Shown piece by piece: positions 24,884-32,801 of a DNA stretch of 50,712 bases. How positions within the stretch are numbered: the first letter of the stretch is position 1; the number at the start of each line of letters is the position of its first letter. The stretch is from Fimihabitans intestinipullorum (GTDB lineage Bacteria; Bacillota_I; Bacilli_A; RF39; UBA660): the NCBI GenBank assembly GCA_018714965.1, contig DVML01000010.1, positions 1 to 50,712 on the forward strand, written 5' to 3'. The notes under the pieces are model-generated. The model saw nothing but the letters and a program-made list of their open reading frames with translations. It ran no database searches and had not been told where the DNA came from. The position numbers and the translations under genes are program-made.

Positions 24884-24889
24884 TATAAT
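24884..24889 (+). promoter_or_regulatory. -10 region of the femX-like gene
   Basis: TATAAT with a weak TTTATG 17 bases upstream (24861-24866). A second TATAAT is at 24872-24877, and a TTGACA-N17-TATCTT pair at 24781-24809 could give a longer leader. The 198-bp gap between murD and this gene is the longest non-coding stretch of the window; besides these elements and the murD promoter (TTAACA-N17-TATAAT on the minus strand) I see nothing in it. Confidence 0.45.
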
Positions 24890-24915
24890 ATTTTCGTAAG
24901 AGAGGATGAGGGGCA

Positions 24916-26169
24916 ATGTCTATTAAAGAATTATCGACAGAGGAATTTAATCTATTTATCGATGCTTTTCAGAAGACAAACATGTATCAGACAAGCGAAT
25001 ACGCTCTTGCCATGAGTCATCAAGAATATCAATCTTTACTGTTAGGTCTCGTCGATGAACGTAGTAATATATATGGCGCTACTTTAGTCCTCGTTGAAAA
25101 ACTTGGTGGATTTAAGTACGCAACAGTCCCACGTGGATTTTTAATCGATTACAATAATACGGAACTTATTTCTATCTTTACGAAGGAAATAAAAAAATAT
25201 CTCGGAAAGAAAGATATTATCGCAGTCAAAATCGCACCAATGATCGAGCGAATGCGATATCAAATAAACGAAAAAACAAAAACACCGATCGCCAATTATG
25301 ATGCAACATTTGATGCGCTTAAAAAGAACGGTTACTTTCATATGGGATACAATCATTACTTTGAATCTCTACTTCCTAGATATGAAGCAGAGTTAAAATT
25401 AAATGTCCCTTATTACACGTTATTTGAACAACTCTCTCCCGAACTGCAAGAGCATATCCGTTTTTCAGAACAAATGGGAGTTAAAATATATAAAGGAAAT
25501 CAAAATCACTTAGAATACCTATACTTGGAAGTAAAAGATGAGTATCCAAGAGATTTAAACTTTCTAAGACAATTTTATCAGTACTTTGACACAAAACAAG
25601 CCATTGAATTTTACTACGCAAAATTAGACACGGAAATTTACTTAAAAAAATCTCAGGAACTATATCAAGAATATGAAGCAAGATCCAATGAATTAAACGG
25701 TCTTTTATTAAGACAAGACCTTTCAAAAGAAAAAGTAATCAACGAAAAAATGCGTGTCGACCGCCTATTTGATCAATATAAAAATCAGTTGATTCAGGCG
25801 ACCAATCTTCTAAGAGAATATCCAAAAGGTGTGATTCTATCATCCTTGCTGATCGTCAAACATAAGAAGACAATTTACACTGTACTCGATGGATACAATC
25901 ATCAAATGAAAGAATTTTCAGCAAGACACTTACTCTTTTGGAAAGTAATTGAAAAATATTCTCGGCTTGGGTTTGAGACATTTAACTTTGGTGGCGTTGC
26001 TAACCCGACATTAGCAGAAAATAAAATGAAAGAAATAAACGACTTTAAAACTTCTTTTCACACTGAAATTGTCGAATACATCGGTGATTTAGAACTTATT
26101 ACAAATGCACCGCTCTACTTCATGTATCGCAATACGGCACCACTTAAAAACATATTTAATCGATCATAA
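24916..26169 (+). CDS. FemX/FemAB-like peptidoglycan bridge aminoacyltransferase
   Basis: Fem proteins add amino acids from aminoacyl-tRNA to the stem peptide of lipid II. The 417 residues have two GNAT-like halves separated by the typical two-helix coiled-coil arm (about 235-305, LKKSQELYQEYEARSNELNG onward). Family motifs are the opening NMYQTSEYALAMSHQEY, the middle DATFDALKKNGYFHMGYNHYFE, and the end GVANPTLAENKMKEINDFKTSFHTEIVEYIGDLEL. The amino acid added cannot be read from sequence. It is the only clear gene of its kind in the window, on the plus strand with its own terminator. Confidence 0.88.
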   Translation: MSIKELSTEEFNLFIDAFQKTNMYQTSEYALAMSHQEYQSLLLGLVDERSNIYGATLVLVEKLGGFKYATVPRGFLIDYNNTELISIFTKEIKKYLGKKDIIAVKIAPMIERMRYQINEKTKTPIANYDATFDALKKNGYFHMGYNHYFESLLPRYEAELKLNVPYYTLFEQLSPELQEHIRFSEQMGVKIYKGNQNHLEYLYLEVKDEYPRDLNFLRQFYQYFDTKQAIEFYYAKLDTEIYLKKSQELYQEYEARSNELNGLLLRQDLSKEKVINEKMRVDRLFDQYKNQLIQATNLLREYPKGVILSSLLIVKHKKTIYTVLDGYNHQMKEFSARHLLFWKVIEKYSRLGFETFNFGGVANPTLAENKMKEINDFKTSFHTEIVEYIGDLELITNAPLYFMYRNTAPLKNIFNRS

Positions 26170-26191
26170 TGTAGCACAAGCTACATTTTTT
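26169..26191 (+). terminator. Rho-independent terminator after the femX-like gene
   Basis: Perfect seven-bp stem ATGTAGC/GCTACAT with loop ACAA, followed by six T. The stop codon lies at the start of the stem. Confidence 0.85.
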
Positions 26192-26199
26192 GTTATAAA

Positions 26200-26223
26200 A
26201 AAAAGAATCCGAAGATTCTTTTT
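26200..26223 (-). terminator. Rho-independent terminator after tuf
   Basis: Perfect ten-bp stem AAAAAGAATC/GATTCTTTTT with a four-base loop, followed on the minus strand by a T run. It is back to back with the terminator of the convergent femX-like gene. Confidence 0.85.
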
Positions 26224-26230
26224 CATTTTA

Positions 26231-27415
26231 TTATTCAACGATTTCAGAAACGTTTCCAGCACCAACTGTACGTCCACCTTCACGGATTGAGAATTTCGTT
26301 CCGTTTTCGATAGCGATTGAGCTGATTAATTCTACTGTCATTTCTACGTTGTCTCCTGGCATTACCATTTCTACTCCTGCTGGTAACTCGATTACTCCAG
26401 TTACGTCAGTTGTACGGAAGTAGAATTGTGGACGGTAATTTGAGAAGAATGGAGTATGACGTCCACCTTCTTCTTTGCTAAGTACATAAACTTGAGCTTT
26501 GAATTTCTTGTGTGGAGTCACTGAACCTGGTTTAGCTAATACTTGACCACGTTCTACATCTTCACGAGCAATACCACGTAATAATACTCCGGCATTATCT
26601 CCTGCTTCTGCATAGTCTAATTGTTTACGGAACATTTCAATTCCTGTAACAACAGATTTTTGAGTTGGTTTAATACCAACGATTTCAACTTCGTCGTTAA
26701 GTTTTAATTGTCCACGTTCTACACGACCTGTAACAACAGTTCCACGTCCTGTGATTGTGAATACATCCTCAATTGGCATTAAGAATGGTTTGTCAGTGTC
26801 ACGAGCTGGAGTTTCGATCCAGTTATCAACTGCATCCATAAGTTCGTTGATAGCTCCAGTCCATTTTTCATCACCTTCAAGAGCTTTTAAAGCAGATCCA
26901 CGGATGATTGGAGTGTTGTCTCCATCATATCCATATTCGCTTAATAACTCACGAATTTCCATTTCAACTAAGTCTAATAATTCTTCGTCATCTACCATAT
27001 CACATTTGTTCATGAATACAACCATGCGAGGTACTCCAACTTGACGTGATAATAAGATGTGTTCACGAGTTTGGGCCATAGGTCCATCAGTTGCAGCAAT
27101 AACTAAGATTGCTCCGTCCATTTGAGCAGCACCTGTGATCATGTTCTTTACATAATCGGCGTGTCCTGGACAGTCTACGTGAGCGTAGTGACGTTTGTCA
27201 GTACGATATTCAACGTGAGCAGTGTTAATTGTAATTCCACGTTCTCTTTCTTCTGGTGCTTTATCGATATCAGCATATCCTTCGAATTGAGCATATCCTT
27301 TATCAGATAATACTTTTGTAATAGCAGCAGTTAAAGTAGTTTTACCGTGGTCAACGTGTCCGATTGTACCAATATTAACGTGTGGTAACGAACGGTCAAA
27401 TTTTTCTTTTGCCAT
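26231..27415 (-). CDS. tuf: Elongation factor Tu
   Basis: Delivers aminoacyl-tRNA to the ribosome. The 394 residues contain the GTPase motifs GHVDHGKTT (G1, 19-27), DCPGHADYV (G3), NKCDMVDD (G4) and SALKALEG (G5), then domains II and III ending SIREGGRTVGAGNVSEIVE. Full length. It has its own promoter and terminator, although it follows fusA in the str gene order. Confidence 0.98.
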   Translation of the reverse strand: MAKEKFDRSLPHVNIGTIGHVDHGKTTLTAAITKVLSDKGYAQFEGYADIDKAPEERERGITINTAHVEYRTDKRHYAHVDCPGHADYVKNMITGAAQMDGAILVIAATDGPMAQTREHILLSRQVGVPRMVVFMNKCDMVDDEELLDLVEMEIRELLSEYGYDGDNTPIIRGSALKALEGDEKWTGAINELMDAVDNWIETPARDTDKPFLMPIEDVFTITGRGTVVTGRVERGQLKLNDEVEIVGIKPTQKSVVTGIEMFRKQLDYAEAGDNAGVLLRGIAREDVERGQVLAKPGSVTPHKKFKAQVYVLSKEEGGRHTPFFSNYRPQFYFRTTDVTGVIELPAGVEMVMPGDNVEMTVELISSIAIENGTKFSIREGGRTVGAGNVSEIVE

Positions 27416-27450
27416 AATAATTTCCTCCTTATATTTAACTTACATATTAT

Positions 27451-27479
27451 ATTTTATATGAACTCATGAGAAATATCAA
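27451..27479 (-). promoter_or_regulatory. Promoter of tuf
   Basis: TTGATA (27474-27479), 17-bp spacer, TAAAAT (27451-27456) on the minus strand, between the fusA-end palindrome and tuf. Confidence 0.65.
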
Positions 27480-27516
27480 GCATTTTTCATGAATTTATAT
27501 CGAATTATTGGAAACC

Positions 27517-27545
27517 TTTGGAAAAAGGAATTTCCTTTTTCCAAA
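27517..27545 (-). terminator. Long inverted repeat at the end of fusA, probable terminator
   Basis: Fourteen-bp perfect arms TTTGGAAAAAGGAA/TTCCTTTTTCCAAA with a single central base, starting right after the fusA stop. The T stretch is inside the right arm, not after it, so termination may be incomplete and allow readthrough into tuf. Confidence 0.55.
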
Positions 27546-29624
27546 CTAATTTTGGCTTCCTCCATTTTTCTTGATGATCTCTTCTGCGATGTTCTTTGGT
27601 ACTTCTTCATAATGATCGAATACCATTGTAAATTGTCCACGTCCTTGCGTGTTAGAACGTAAGCTTGTTGCGTATCCAAACATTTCTGCAAGTGGCACTG
27701 TCGCATTAATTGCAAGTGCATTTCCACGTGATTCTTGACCAAGTGGACGTCCACGACGTGAAGTGATGTCTCCCATAACGTTTCCAAGATATTCATCTGG
27801 AACGATAACTTGTACTTTCATGATTGGTTCCAAAAGTACTGGAGCACATTTTTTCTTTGCCTCTTTTAATGCTAATGAAGCAGCAACTTTATATGCCATT
27901 TCTGATGAATCGACATCGTGGTAAGAACCATCGAATAATGTTGCTTTAACGTCTACCATAGGGTATCCAGCAAGCACACCTGTCTTCATTGCATCTTGAA
28001 GTCCTTTATCTGTTACTGGAATGTATTCACGAGGAACGACTCCACCAACAACAGCATCAACGAACTCATATCCTTTATCTGGGTTTGGTTCAAACTTGAT
28101 CCATACGTGTCCGTATTGTCCGCGTCCTCCAGATTGTTTAATGTACTTACCTTCACATTCAGCAGCTTGTGTGATTGTCTCACGGTAAGATACTTGTGGT
28201 TGACCAATATTAGCTTCTACACCAAATTCTCTTTTCATACGGTCAACGATGATATCAAGGTGTAACTCACCCATTCCAGCGATGATCGTCTGTCCAGTTT
28301 CATGGTTTGTACTAGCTCTAAATGTTGGATCCTCTTCACTTAATTTCTGTAAAGCGATTCCCATCTTGTCTTGGTCACCTTTAGATTTTGGTTCTACTGC
28401 AAGTTCGATAACTGGTTCTGGGAATTCCATTGATTCCAAAATAACAGGATGTTTCTCATCACATAATGTATCTCCAGTTGTCGTATTTTTAAGACCTACT
28501 GCAGCAGCGATATCTCCAGCATATACATCTGTAATTTCTGTACGGTTGTTTGCATGCATCAATAGTAAACGTCCGATTCTCTCTTTCGTTCCTTTCGTTG
28601 CATTCAATGTATAAGAACCACTACTTAAATGTCCTGAGTATACACGGAAGAATGTAAGACGTCCTACATATGGATCTGTCATTACTTTAAATGCTAATGC
28701 ACTAAATGGTTCTGAATCACTTGGATGTCTTTCTACTTCATTTCCATCTTTATCAGTTCCTTTGATAGATTCAATATCAAGAGGAGATGGTAAGTAATCA
28801 ACAACTGCATCTAGAAGTAATTTTACTCCAATGTTTCCAAGTGCAGTACCACATAATACTGGGAAGAATTCAACAGCAAGCGTACCCTTACGGATCGCAC
28901 GTTTGATTAAATCAACGCTAATTTCTTCATCCCCAAGATATTTTTCCATTAATTCGTCATCGAATTCAGCAACTGCTTCGATTAATTCGTTACGTTTTTC
29001 GTTTGCGATATCAACTAAGTCAGCTGGAATATCGATAACTTCTGGATTCTCTTCTTGTTTTCCATCATAATGGTATGCTGTCATCGTAACTAAATCGATG
29101 ATACCATTAAATTCACTTTCTGCACCAATTGGCCATTCAATTGGTTTGGCATTGACACCTAATCTTGAATCGATTGTGCTTAAGCTGTATTCAAAGTCAG
29201 CTCCCATCTTATCCATCTTGTTACAGAAGATCATACGAGGAACTTTGAATTCAGTTGCCTGACGCCAAACTGTCTCAGTTTGTGGCTCAACTCCTGCTTG
29301 TGAGTCGAGTAATGCCACTGCTCCATCTAGTACACGAAGAGAACGAGATACCTCAACTGTAAAGTCTACGTGTCCTGGAGTGTCGATGATATTAAATCTA
29401 TGACCTTTCCAGAAAGCAGTCGTAGCAGCTGATGTAATGGTAATTCCACGTTCTTGTTCTTGTTCCATCCAGTCCATCTGAGATTCTCCATCGTGAGTTT
29501 CTCCGATTTTGTGAATTTTACCAGTATGGAATAGTACACGTTCTGTACATGTTGTCTTTCCGGCATCGATATGCGCCATGATTCCAAGGTTACGTGTATT
29601 TTCTAAACTATATTCACGAGCCAT
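27546..29624 (-). CDS. fusA: Elongation factor G
   Basis: GTPase that drives translocation and, with Frr, recycling. The 692 residues have the G motifs AHIDAGKTTCTER (17-29), DTPGHVDFT, NKMDKMGAD, then domains II-V with RETITQAAECEGKYIKQSGGRGQYGHVWI and the C-terminal GDITSRRGRPLGQES. Full length and typical. It is the last gene of the rpsL-rpsG-fusA operon. Confidence 0.98.
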   Translation of the reverse strand: MAREYSLENTRNLGIMAHIDAGKTTCTERVLFHTGKIHKIGETHDGESQMDWMEQEQERGITITSAATTAFWKGHRFNIIDTPGHVDFTVEVSRSLRVLDGAVALLDSQAGVEPQTETVWRQATEFKVPRMIFCNKMDKMGADFEYSLSTIDSRLGVNAKPIEWPIGAESEFNGIIDLVTMTAYHYDGKQEENPEVIDIPADLVDIANEKRNELIEAVAEFDDELMEKYLGDEEISVDLIKRAIRKGTLAVEFFPVLCGTALGNIGVKLLLDAVVDYLPSPLDIESIKGTDKDGNEVERHPSDSEPFSALAFKVMTDPYVGRLTFFRVYSGHLSSGSYTLNATKGTKERIGRLLLMHANNRTEITDVYAGDIAAAVGLKNTTTGDTLCDEKHPVILESMEFPEPVIELAVEPKSKGDQDKMGIALQKLSEEDPTFRASTNHETGQTIIAGMGELHLDIIVDRMKREFGVEANIGQPQVSYRETITQAAECEGKYIKQSGGRGQYGHVWIKFEPNPDKGYEFVDAVVGGVVPREYIPVTDKGLQDAMKTGVLAGYPMVDVKATLFDGSYHDVDSSEMAYKVAASLALKEAKKKCAPVLLEPIMKVQVIVPDEYLGNVMGDITSRRGRPLGQESRGNALAINATVPLAEMFGYATSLRSNTQGRGQFTMVFDHYEEVPKNIAEEIIKKNGGSQN

Positions 29625-29650
29625 ACGTCTCTTCCTTTCCTATAATATTA

Positions 29651-30118
29651 TTACCAACGGTAGTGAGCAAATGCTTTGTTTGCCTCTGCCATGCGGTGAG
29701 TATCTTCACGTTTCTTAACAGCTCCACCTGTACCGTTAGATGCATCGATAATTTCGTTTGCTAAGTTTTCTGCCATAGAGTGTCCACCTCTTAAACGTGC
29801 ATATTGTACTAACCAACGAAGTCCTAATGCTTGACTACGATCAGGTCTTACTTCGATTGGTACTTGGTAGTTTGCCCCACCAACACGACGAGATTTAACC
29901 TCTAATGCAGGTTTGATATTTTCCATTGCAGCTTGAAATACTTCCATTGGATCTTTTCCAGTTTTCTCTGCAACGATATCAAAAGATTTATAAAGAATTG
30001 TTTGTGCTTTTCCTTTTTTACCATCTACCATTAAACGGTTGATTAATTTTGTAACTAATTTTGAATTGTACATAGGATCAGCAAGTACATCTCTTTTTAC
30101 TGCTCTTCTCTTACGCAT
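29651..30118 (-). CDS. rpsG: 30S ribosomal protein S7
   Basis: Binds the 3' major domain of 16S rRNA and starts assembly of the 30S head. The 155 residues match the family from MRKRRAVKRDVLADPMYNS through MVDGKKGKAQTI and ENIKPALEVKSRRVGGANYQVP to the C-terminal KREDTHRMAEANKAFAHYRW. Standard length. It lies 26 bp after rpsL, with AGGAGG before the ATG. Confidence 0.98.
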   Translation of the reverse strand: MRKRRAVKRDVLADPMYNSKLVTKLINRLMVDGKKGKAQTILYKSFDIVAEKTGKDPMEVFQAAMENIKPALEVKSRRVGGANYQVPIEVRPDRSQALGLRWLVQYARLRGGHSMAENLANEIIDASNGTGGAVKKREDTHRMAEANKAFAHYRW

Positions 30119-30144
30119 AATATCCTCCTTCCATCGTTTTTTTA

Positions 30145-30564
30145 TTATTTACTTGATTTTGGTTTCTTTGTACCATATTTACTACGTCCTTGACGACGAG
30201 CATCAACTCCAGCTGTATCTAATGTTCCACGGATAATGTGATAACGAACTCCGACTAAGTCCTTAACACGTCCTCCACGAATCATAACAACGCTATGTTC
30301 TTGTAAGTTGTGTCCTTCTCCTGGAATATAAGCAGTTACTTCCATTCCGTTTGATAAACGAACACGAGCATATTTACGTAAAGCTGAGTTTGGTTTCTTT
30401 GGTGTCATTGTTCCAACACGAGTACATACTCCACGTTTTTGAGGAGAATTTTGGTTTGTTGCTTTCTTCTCTTTGCTGTTATATCCTCTGTTAAGTGCTG
30501 GTGCTTTTCCTTTGTATTTTTTTGCTTGTCTTCTTTTCTTTACTAATTGGTTAATCGTTGGCAT
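30145..30564 (-). CDS. rpsL: 30S ribosomal protein S12
   Basis: Part of the decoding centre. The 139 residues include TMTPKKPNSALRKYARVRLS with the lysine region where streptomycin resistance changes occur, and VKDLVGVRYHIIRGTLDTAGV. I chose the ATG at 30564 (MPTINQLVKK), which follows AAAGGAGGACCT; the longer in-frame form starting at 30603 would add an atypical 13-residue leader. First gene of the str operon. Confidence 0.98.
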   Translation of the reverse strand: MPTINQLVKKRRQAKKYKGKAPALNRGYNSKEKKATNQNSPQKRGVCTRVGTMTPKKPNSALRKYARVRLSNGMEVTAYIPGEGHNLQEHSVVMIRGGRVKDLVGVRYHIIRGTLDTAGVDARRQGRSKYGTKKPKSSK

Positions 30565-30611
30565 GTAGGTCCTCCTTTCTTTACACACTTCCAGGTGTTT
30601 CATTTTAACCC

Positions 30612-30647
30612 TTAATTAAAGATTTACCGAAGTAAACCTTAATTAAA
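30612..30647 (-). promoter_or_regulatory. UUCG-capped hairpin in the str operon leader
   Basis: On the minus strand the arms GGTTTAC and GTAAATC pair around a TTCG loop, and the pairing continues outward through TTAATTAA-type arms with one bulge, roughly 15 bp in all. No T run follows, so it is not a simple terminator. It lies in the transcribed leader between the promoter and the rpsL ribosome binding site. Confidence 0.55.
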
Positions 30648-30656
30648 TGCAGTAAT

Positions 30657-30685
30657 AATATACCATTTTAATATATGATTGTCAA
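30657..30685 (-). promoter_or_regulatory. Promoter of the str operon
   Basis: TTGACA (30680-30685), 17-bp spacer, TATATT (30657-30662) on the minus strand, about 95 bp before rpsL. Confidence 0.8.
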
Positions 30686-30708
30686 CACAATTTTTGCATA
30701 TTTTTTTA

Positions 30709-31815
30709 TCAATTCAAAGATATATATTTTTCGTACTCTGCCGTAATCTTTTTGTTTTGTTCAAACAGAACTGAGTAAATCAAATATTCGTCCCATAAGA
30801 CGAGCTGTTCCTGTGTTCTTTCGTCTAAAGCTGAAAAATCTTTTAAGAAATTCTTTAATCCTTCTAAATGTGTATTGATCTTTTCTCCCCTTCTACTACG
30901 TACATCAGAATTTATCTTATATTTAATGAAAAATACAATTTCAGAGAGTATCACTGTTCCGATAAATAAAAGTACAAATACGGGTATCATGATAAGAACA
31001 CATGCCCCTATCATCATAATAATCTGACTCAGTGTCAACATTCCTATCACTAATATAATGACACCAGGCATTGCTGCTAATTCTAGGACTGCTTCGATCG
31101 CAATCAGTGCGATAACACACATAATAAATAACCCTGTTTCAAATGATTTCAATTTAAATTTCTTTACTAGTTTTTGATCAGCTGCCTCCTGTTTTACTTG
31201 TTCTTCAAATTGCGATTTAGAAATTACCATTTTCCCATCGACGATGTGATTTAGTAAATACTCTTCAGAAGCAGTTATTTTTATTTGTTTTTCTTTTCTC
31301 ACTAACTTATGATCAACAATATCTACCAATCCTTTTTTTTGCAATTGTAAAATCATTGCTGCAATAATACTAGGATAATGAAATTGAAATTGATCGATAT
31401 ACGATAATACATCTACAGAATATTCAGATAATATTTCACGAAAATAACCTTGATAGCGATGAAAATCATTCTTATTAAATTTCGTTTTAAGATACTTATT
31501 TAATCCAAGATAAGCCCCTAATACAATCATCCATAACCAAATATATTTTTTGATAACTCTGCTTCCAGTTTCAATTATTACACCAATCGTCATTAAAACA
31601 AGTGCAGTTGTCTTATCCGGAATCTCTTTAGAATCATATTCGGGATCTTTACTCCATTCTTCTACTATAGATTGGTAAAGAAAATCGGACATACTACTTT
31701 CTCCAGATGTTTCATAACTTTCTTGTATCGGTCGAACAAGTGGATACATCTCACAAAAAGTGACGATCAAAAATAAAAGTGCTATACCTATTTTTAAAAT
31801 GATTTTATAACGCAT
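30709..31815 (-). CDS. DUF2207-like membrane protein
   Basis: The product has 368 residues. An N-terminal hydrophobic segment (about 6-25) is followed by an outside-type loop, a second segment (about 90-108), a cytoplasmic winged-helix-like region (LSYIDQFQFHYPSIIAAMILQLQKKGLVDI), and a hydrophobic pair or triplet (about 225-295). The C-terminal motif HLEGLKNFLKDFSALDERTQEQLVLWDEYLIYSVLF is the hallmark of the DUF2207/YlaN-like membrane family, whose function is unknown. No promoter of its own is seen; it lies 56 bp after the next gene and is probably co-transcribed with it. Confidence 0.65.
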   Translation of the reverse strand: MRYKIILKIGIALLFLIVTFCEMYPLVRPIQESYETSGESSMSDFLYQSIVEEWSKDPEYDSKEIPDKTTALVLMTIGVIIETGSRVIKKYIWLWMIVLGAYLGLNKYLKTKFNKNDFHRYQGYFREILSEYSVDVLSYIDQFQFHYPSIIAAMILQLQKKGLVDIVDHKLVRKEKQIKITASEEYLLNHIVDGKMVISKSQFEEQVKQEAADQKLVKKFKLKSFETGLFIMCVIALIAIEAVLELAAMPGVIILVIGMLTLSQIIMMIGACVLIMIPVFVLLFIGTVILSEIVFFIKYKINSDVRSRRGEKINTHLEGLKNFLKDFSALDERTQEQLVLWDEYLIYSVLFEQNKKITAEYEKYISLN

Positions 31816-31871
31816 ACTACCTCCTATGATTAAAAAAACGAGAAATCATGTAATTATCATGATTCCATGTT

Positions 31872-32747
31872 CTATTTCACTTCTGGTTCTACTGTCTCTA
31901 CCTGTTTGAATTGCACATATGAATCATCTCTAAGTTCAAATGTAAATTTTAATCCGGCTAACTGGTCTGCATATTTTGAAATCATATTTTTTTCCTGCAC
32001 GATATCTTTGACATAATCCTGTCTACCAGTCTCAAAATTCAAAGTAAATAAAGCAGATTCATTTTCTTTATTAAATTTATATTGATAATCTGTATAGTTC
32101 GTCGTCTGTCCTACTTTTTTACGATAATAATATCGTACCAATGCAGTAATTGTATTTTCTTTCTGTTGATACTCTAAATTATATATAACATATTGACTTG
32201 TAGGCAGTAAAGAATATTCTTTAGAACATATATAATCCCCACTTATCAACATCGTATTCATGTTTGGATCATACGTAAATTGAACTGGTTTATAATTCAT
32301 AATATTACTAATATCAACTGCACTATTCTTGCGAGGTGCAGGATCAGATGCACCAAAATAATTTTCTAAAATAGCATTGTAATTCTCCATATCGTATACC
32401 AGTTGTTGGCATCCCGATCCATCGTTTTTTATATTGGAATCTTCATATAGAGAAAATTCTTTAATTAAAAATAGAGAGATAAATTGCTTCTGTGCGTCAG
32501 TCAATTGAGCTGCTGTAGTAGTAGAATTTTCATAAAAACGATCCTTAGAATTCATATAACTACTAATGAATTGTTCAATCTGATCTTCTTGCACTTCTAA
32601 AAATACATATTGCCCATTATTCTGCGTTCCATTAGGTGTTTCGCTTTTCGTAAAAAAAGATCCAATAATCGTCAATAAAGTTACGATAATAACGGCGATT
32701 CCCAAATATAACAATGTCTTTTTCTGCTTTTCTTGTTCATCTAACAT
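31872..32747 (-). CDS. Membrane-anchored extracellular protein of unknown function
   Basis: The product has 291 residues. A short cytoplasmic tail (DEQEKQKK) is followed by a single membrane segment (about 12-32) and an extracellular part rich in Asn, Tyr and Gln, with two spaced cysteines (near 118 and 174) that could pair. No catalytic motif is visible and no family is recognised. Promoter TTGAAT-N17-TATAAT lies directly upstream. It is probably first in a two-gene unit with the DUF2207-like gene, which suggests an envelope role for both. Confidence 0.6.
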   Translation of the reverse strand: MLDEQEKQKKTLLYLGIAVIIVTLLTIIGSFFTKSETPNGTQNNGQYVFLEVQEDQIEQFISSYMNSKDRFYENSTTTAAQLTDAQKQFISLFLIKEFSLYEDSNIKNDGSGCQQLVYDMENYNAILENYFGASDPAPRKNSAVDISNIMNYKPVQFTYDPNMNTMLISGDYICSKEYSLLPTSQYVIYNLEYQQKENTITALVRYYYRKKVGQTTNYTDYQYKFNKENESALFTLNFETGRQDYVKDIVQEKNMISKYADQLAGLKFTFELRDDSYVQFKQVETVEPEVK

Positions 32748-32801
32748 AATAACGCTCCTATCTTTTTTTATTATAACTGATATCTAGATAAAATTCAACG
32801 A

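Noticed and set aside
28249..28614. 121-codon open frame on the plus strand opposite fusA
   Set aside because: It is antisense to a highly conserved gene, has no ribosome binding site or promoter, and reflects the codon bias of fusA.
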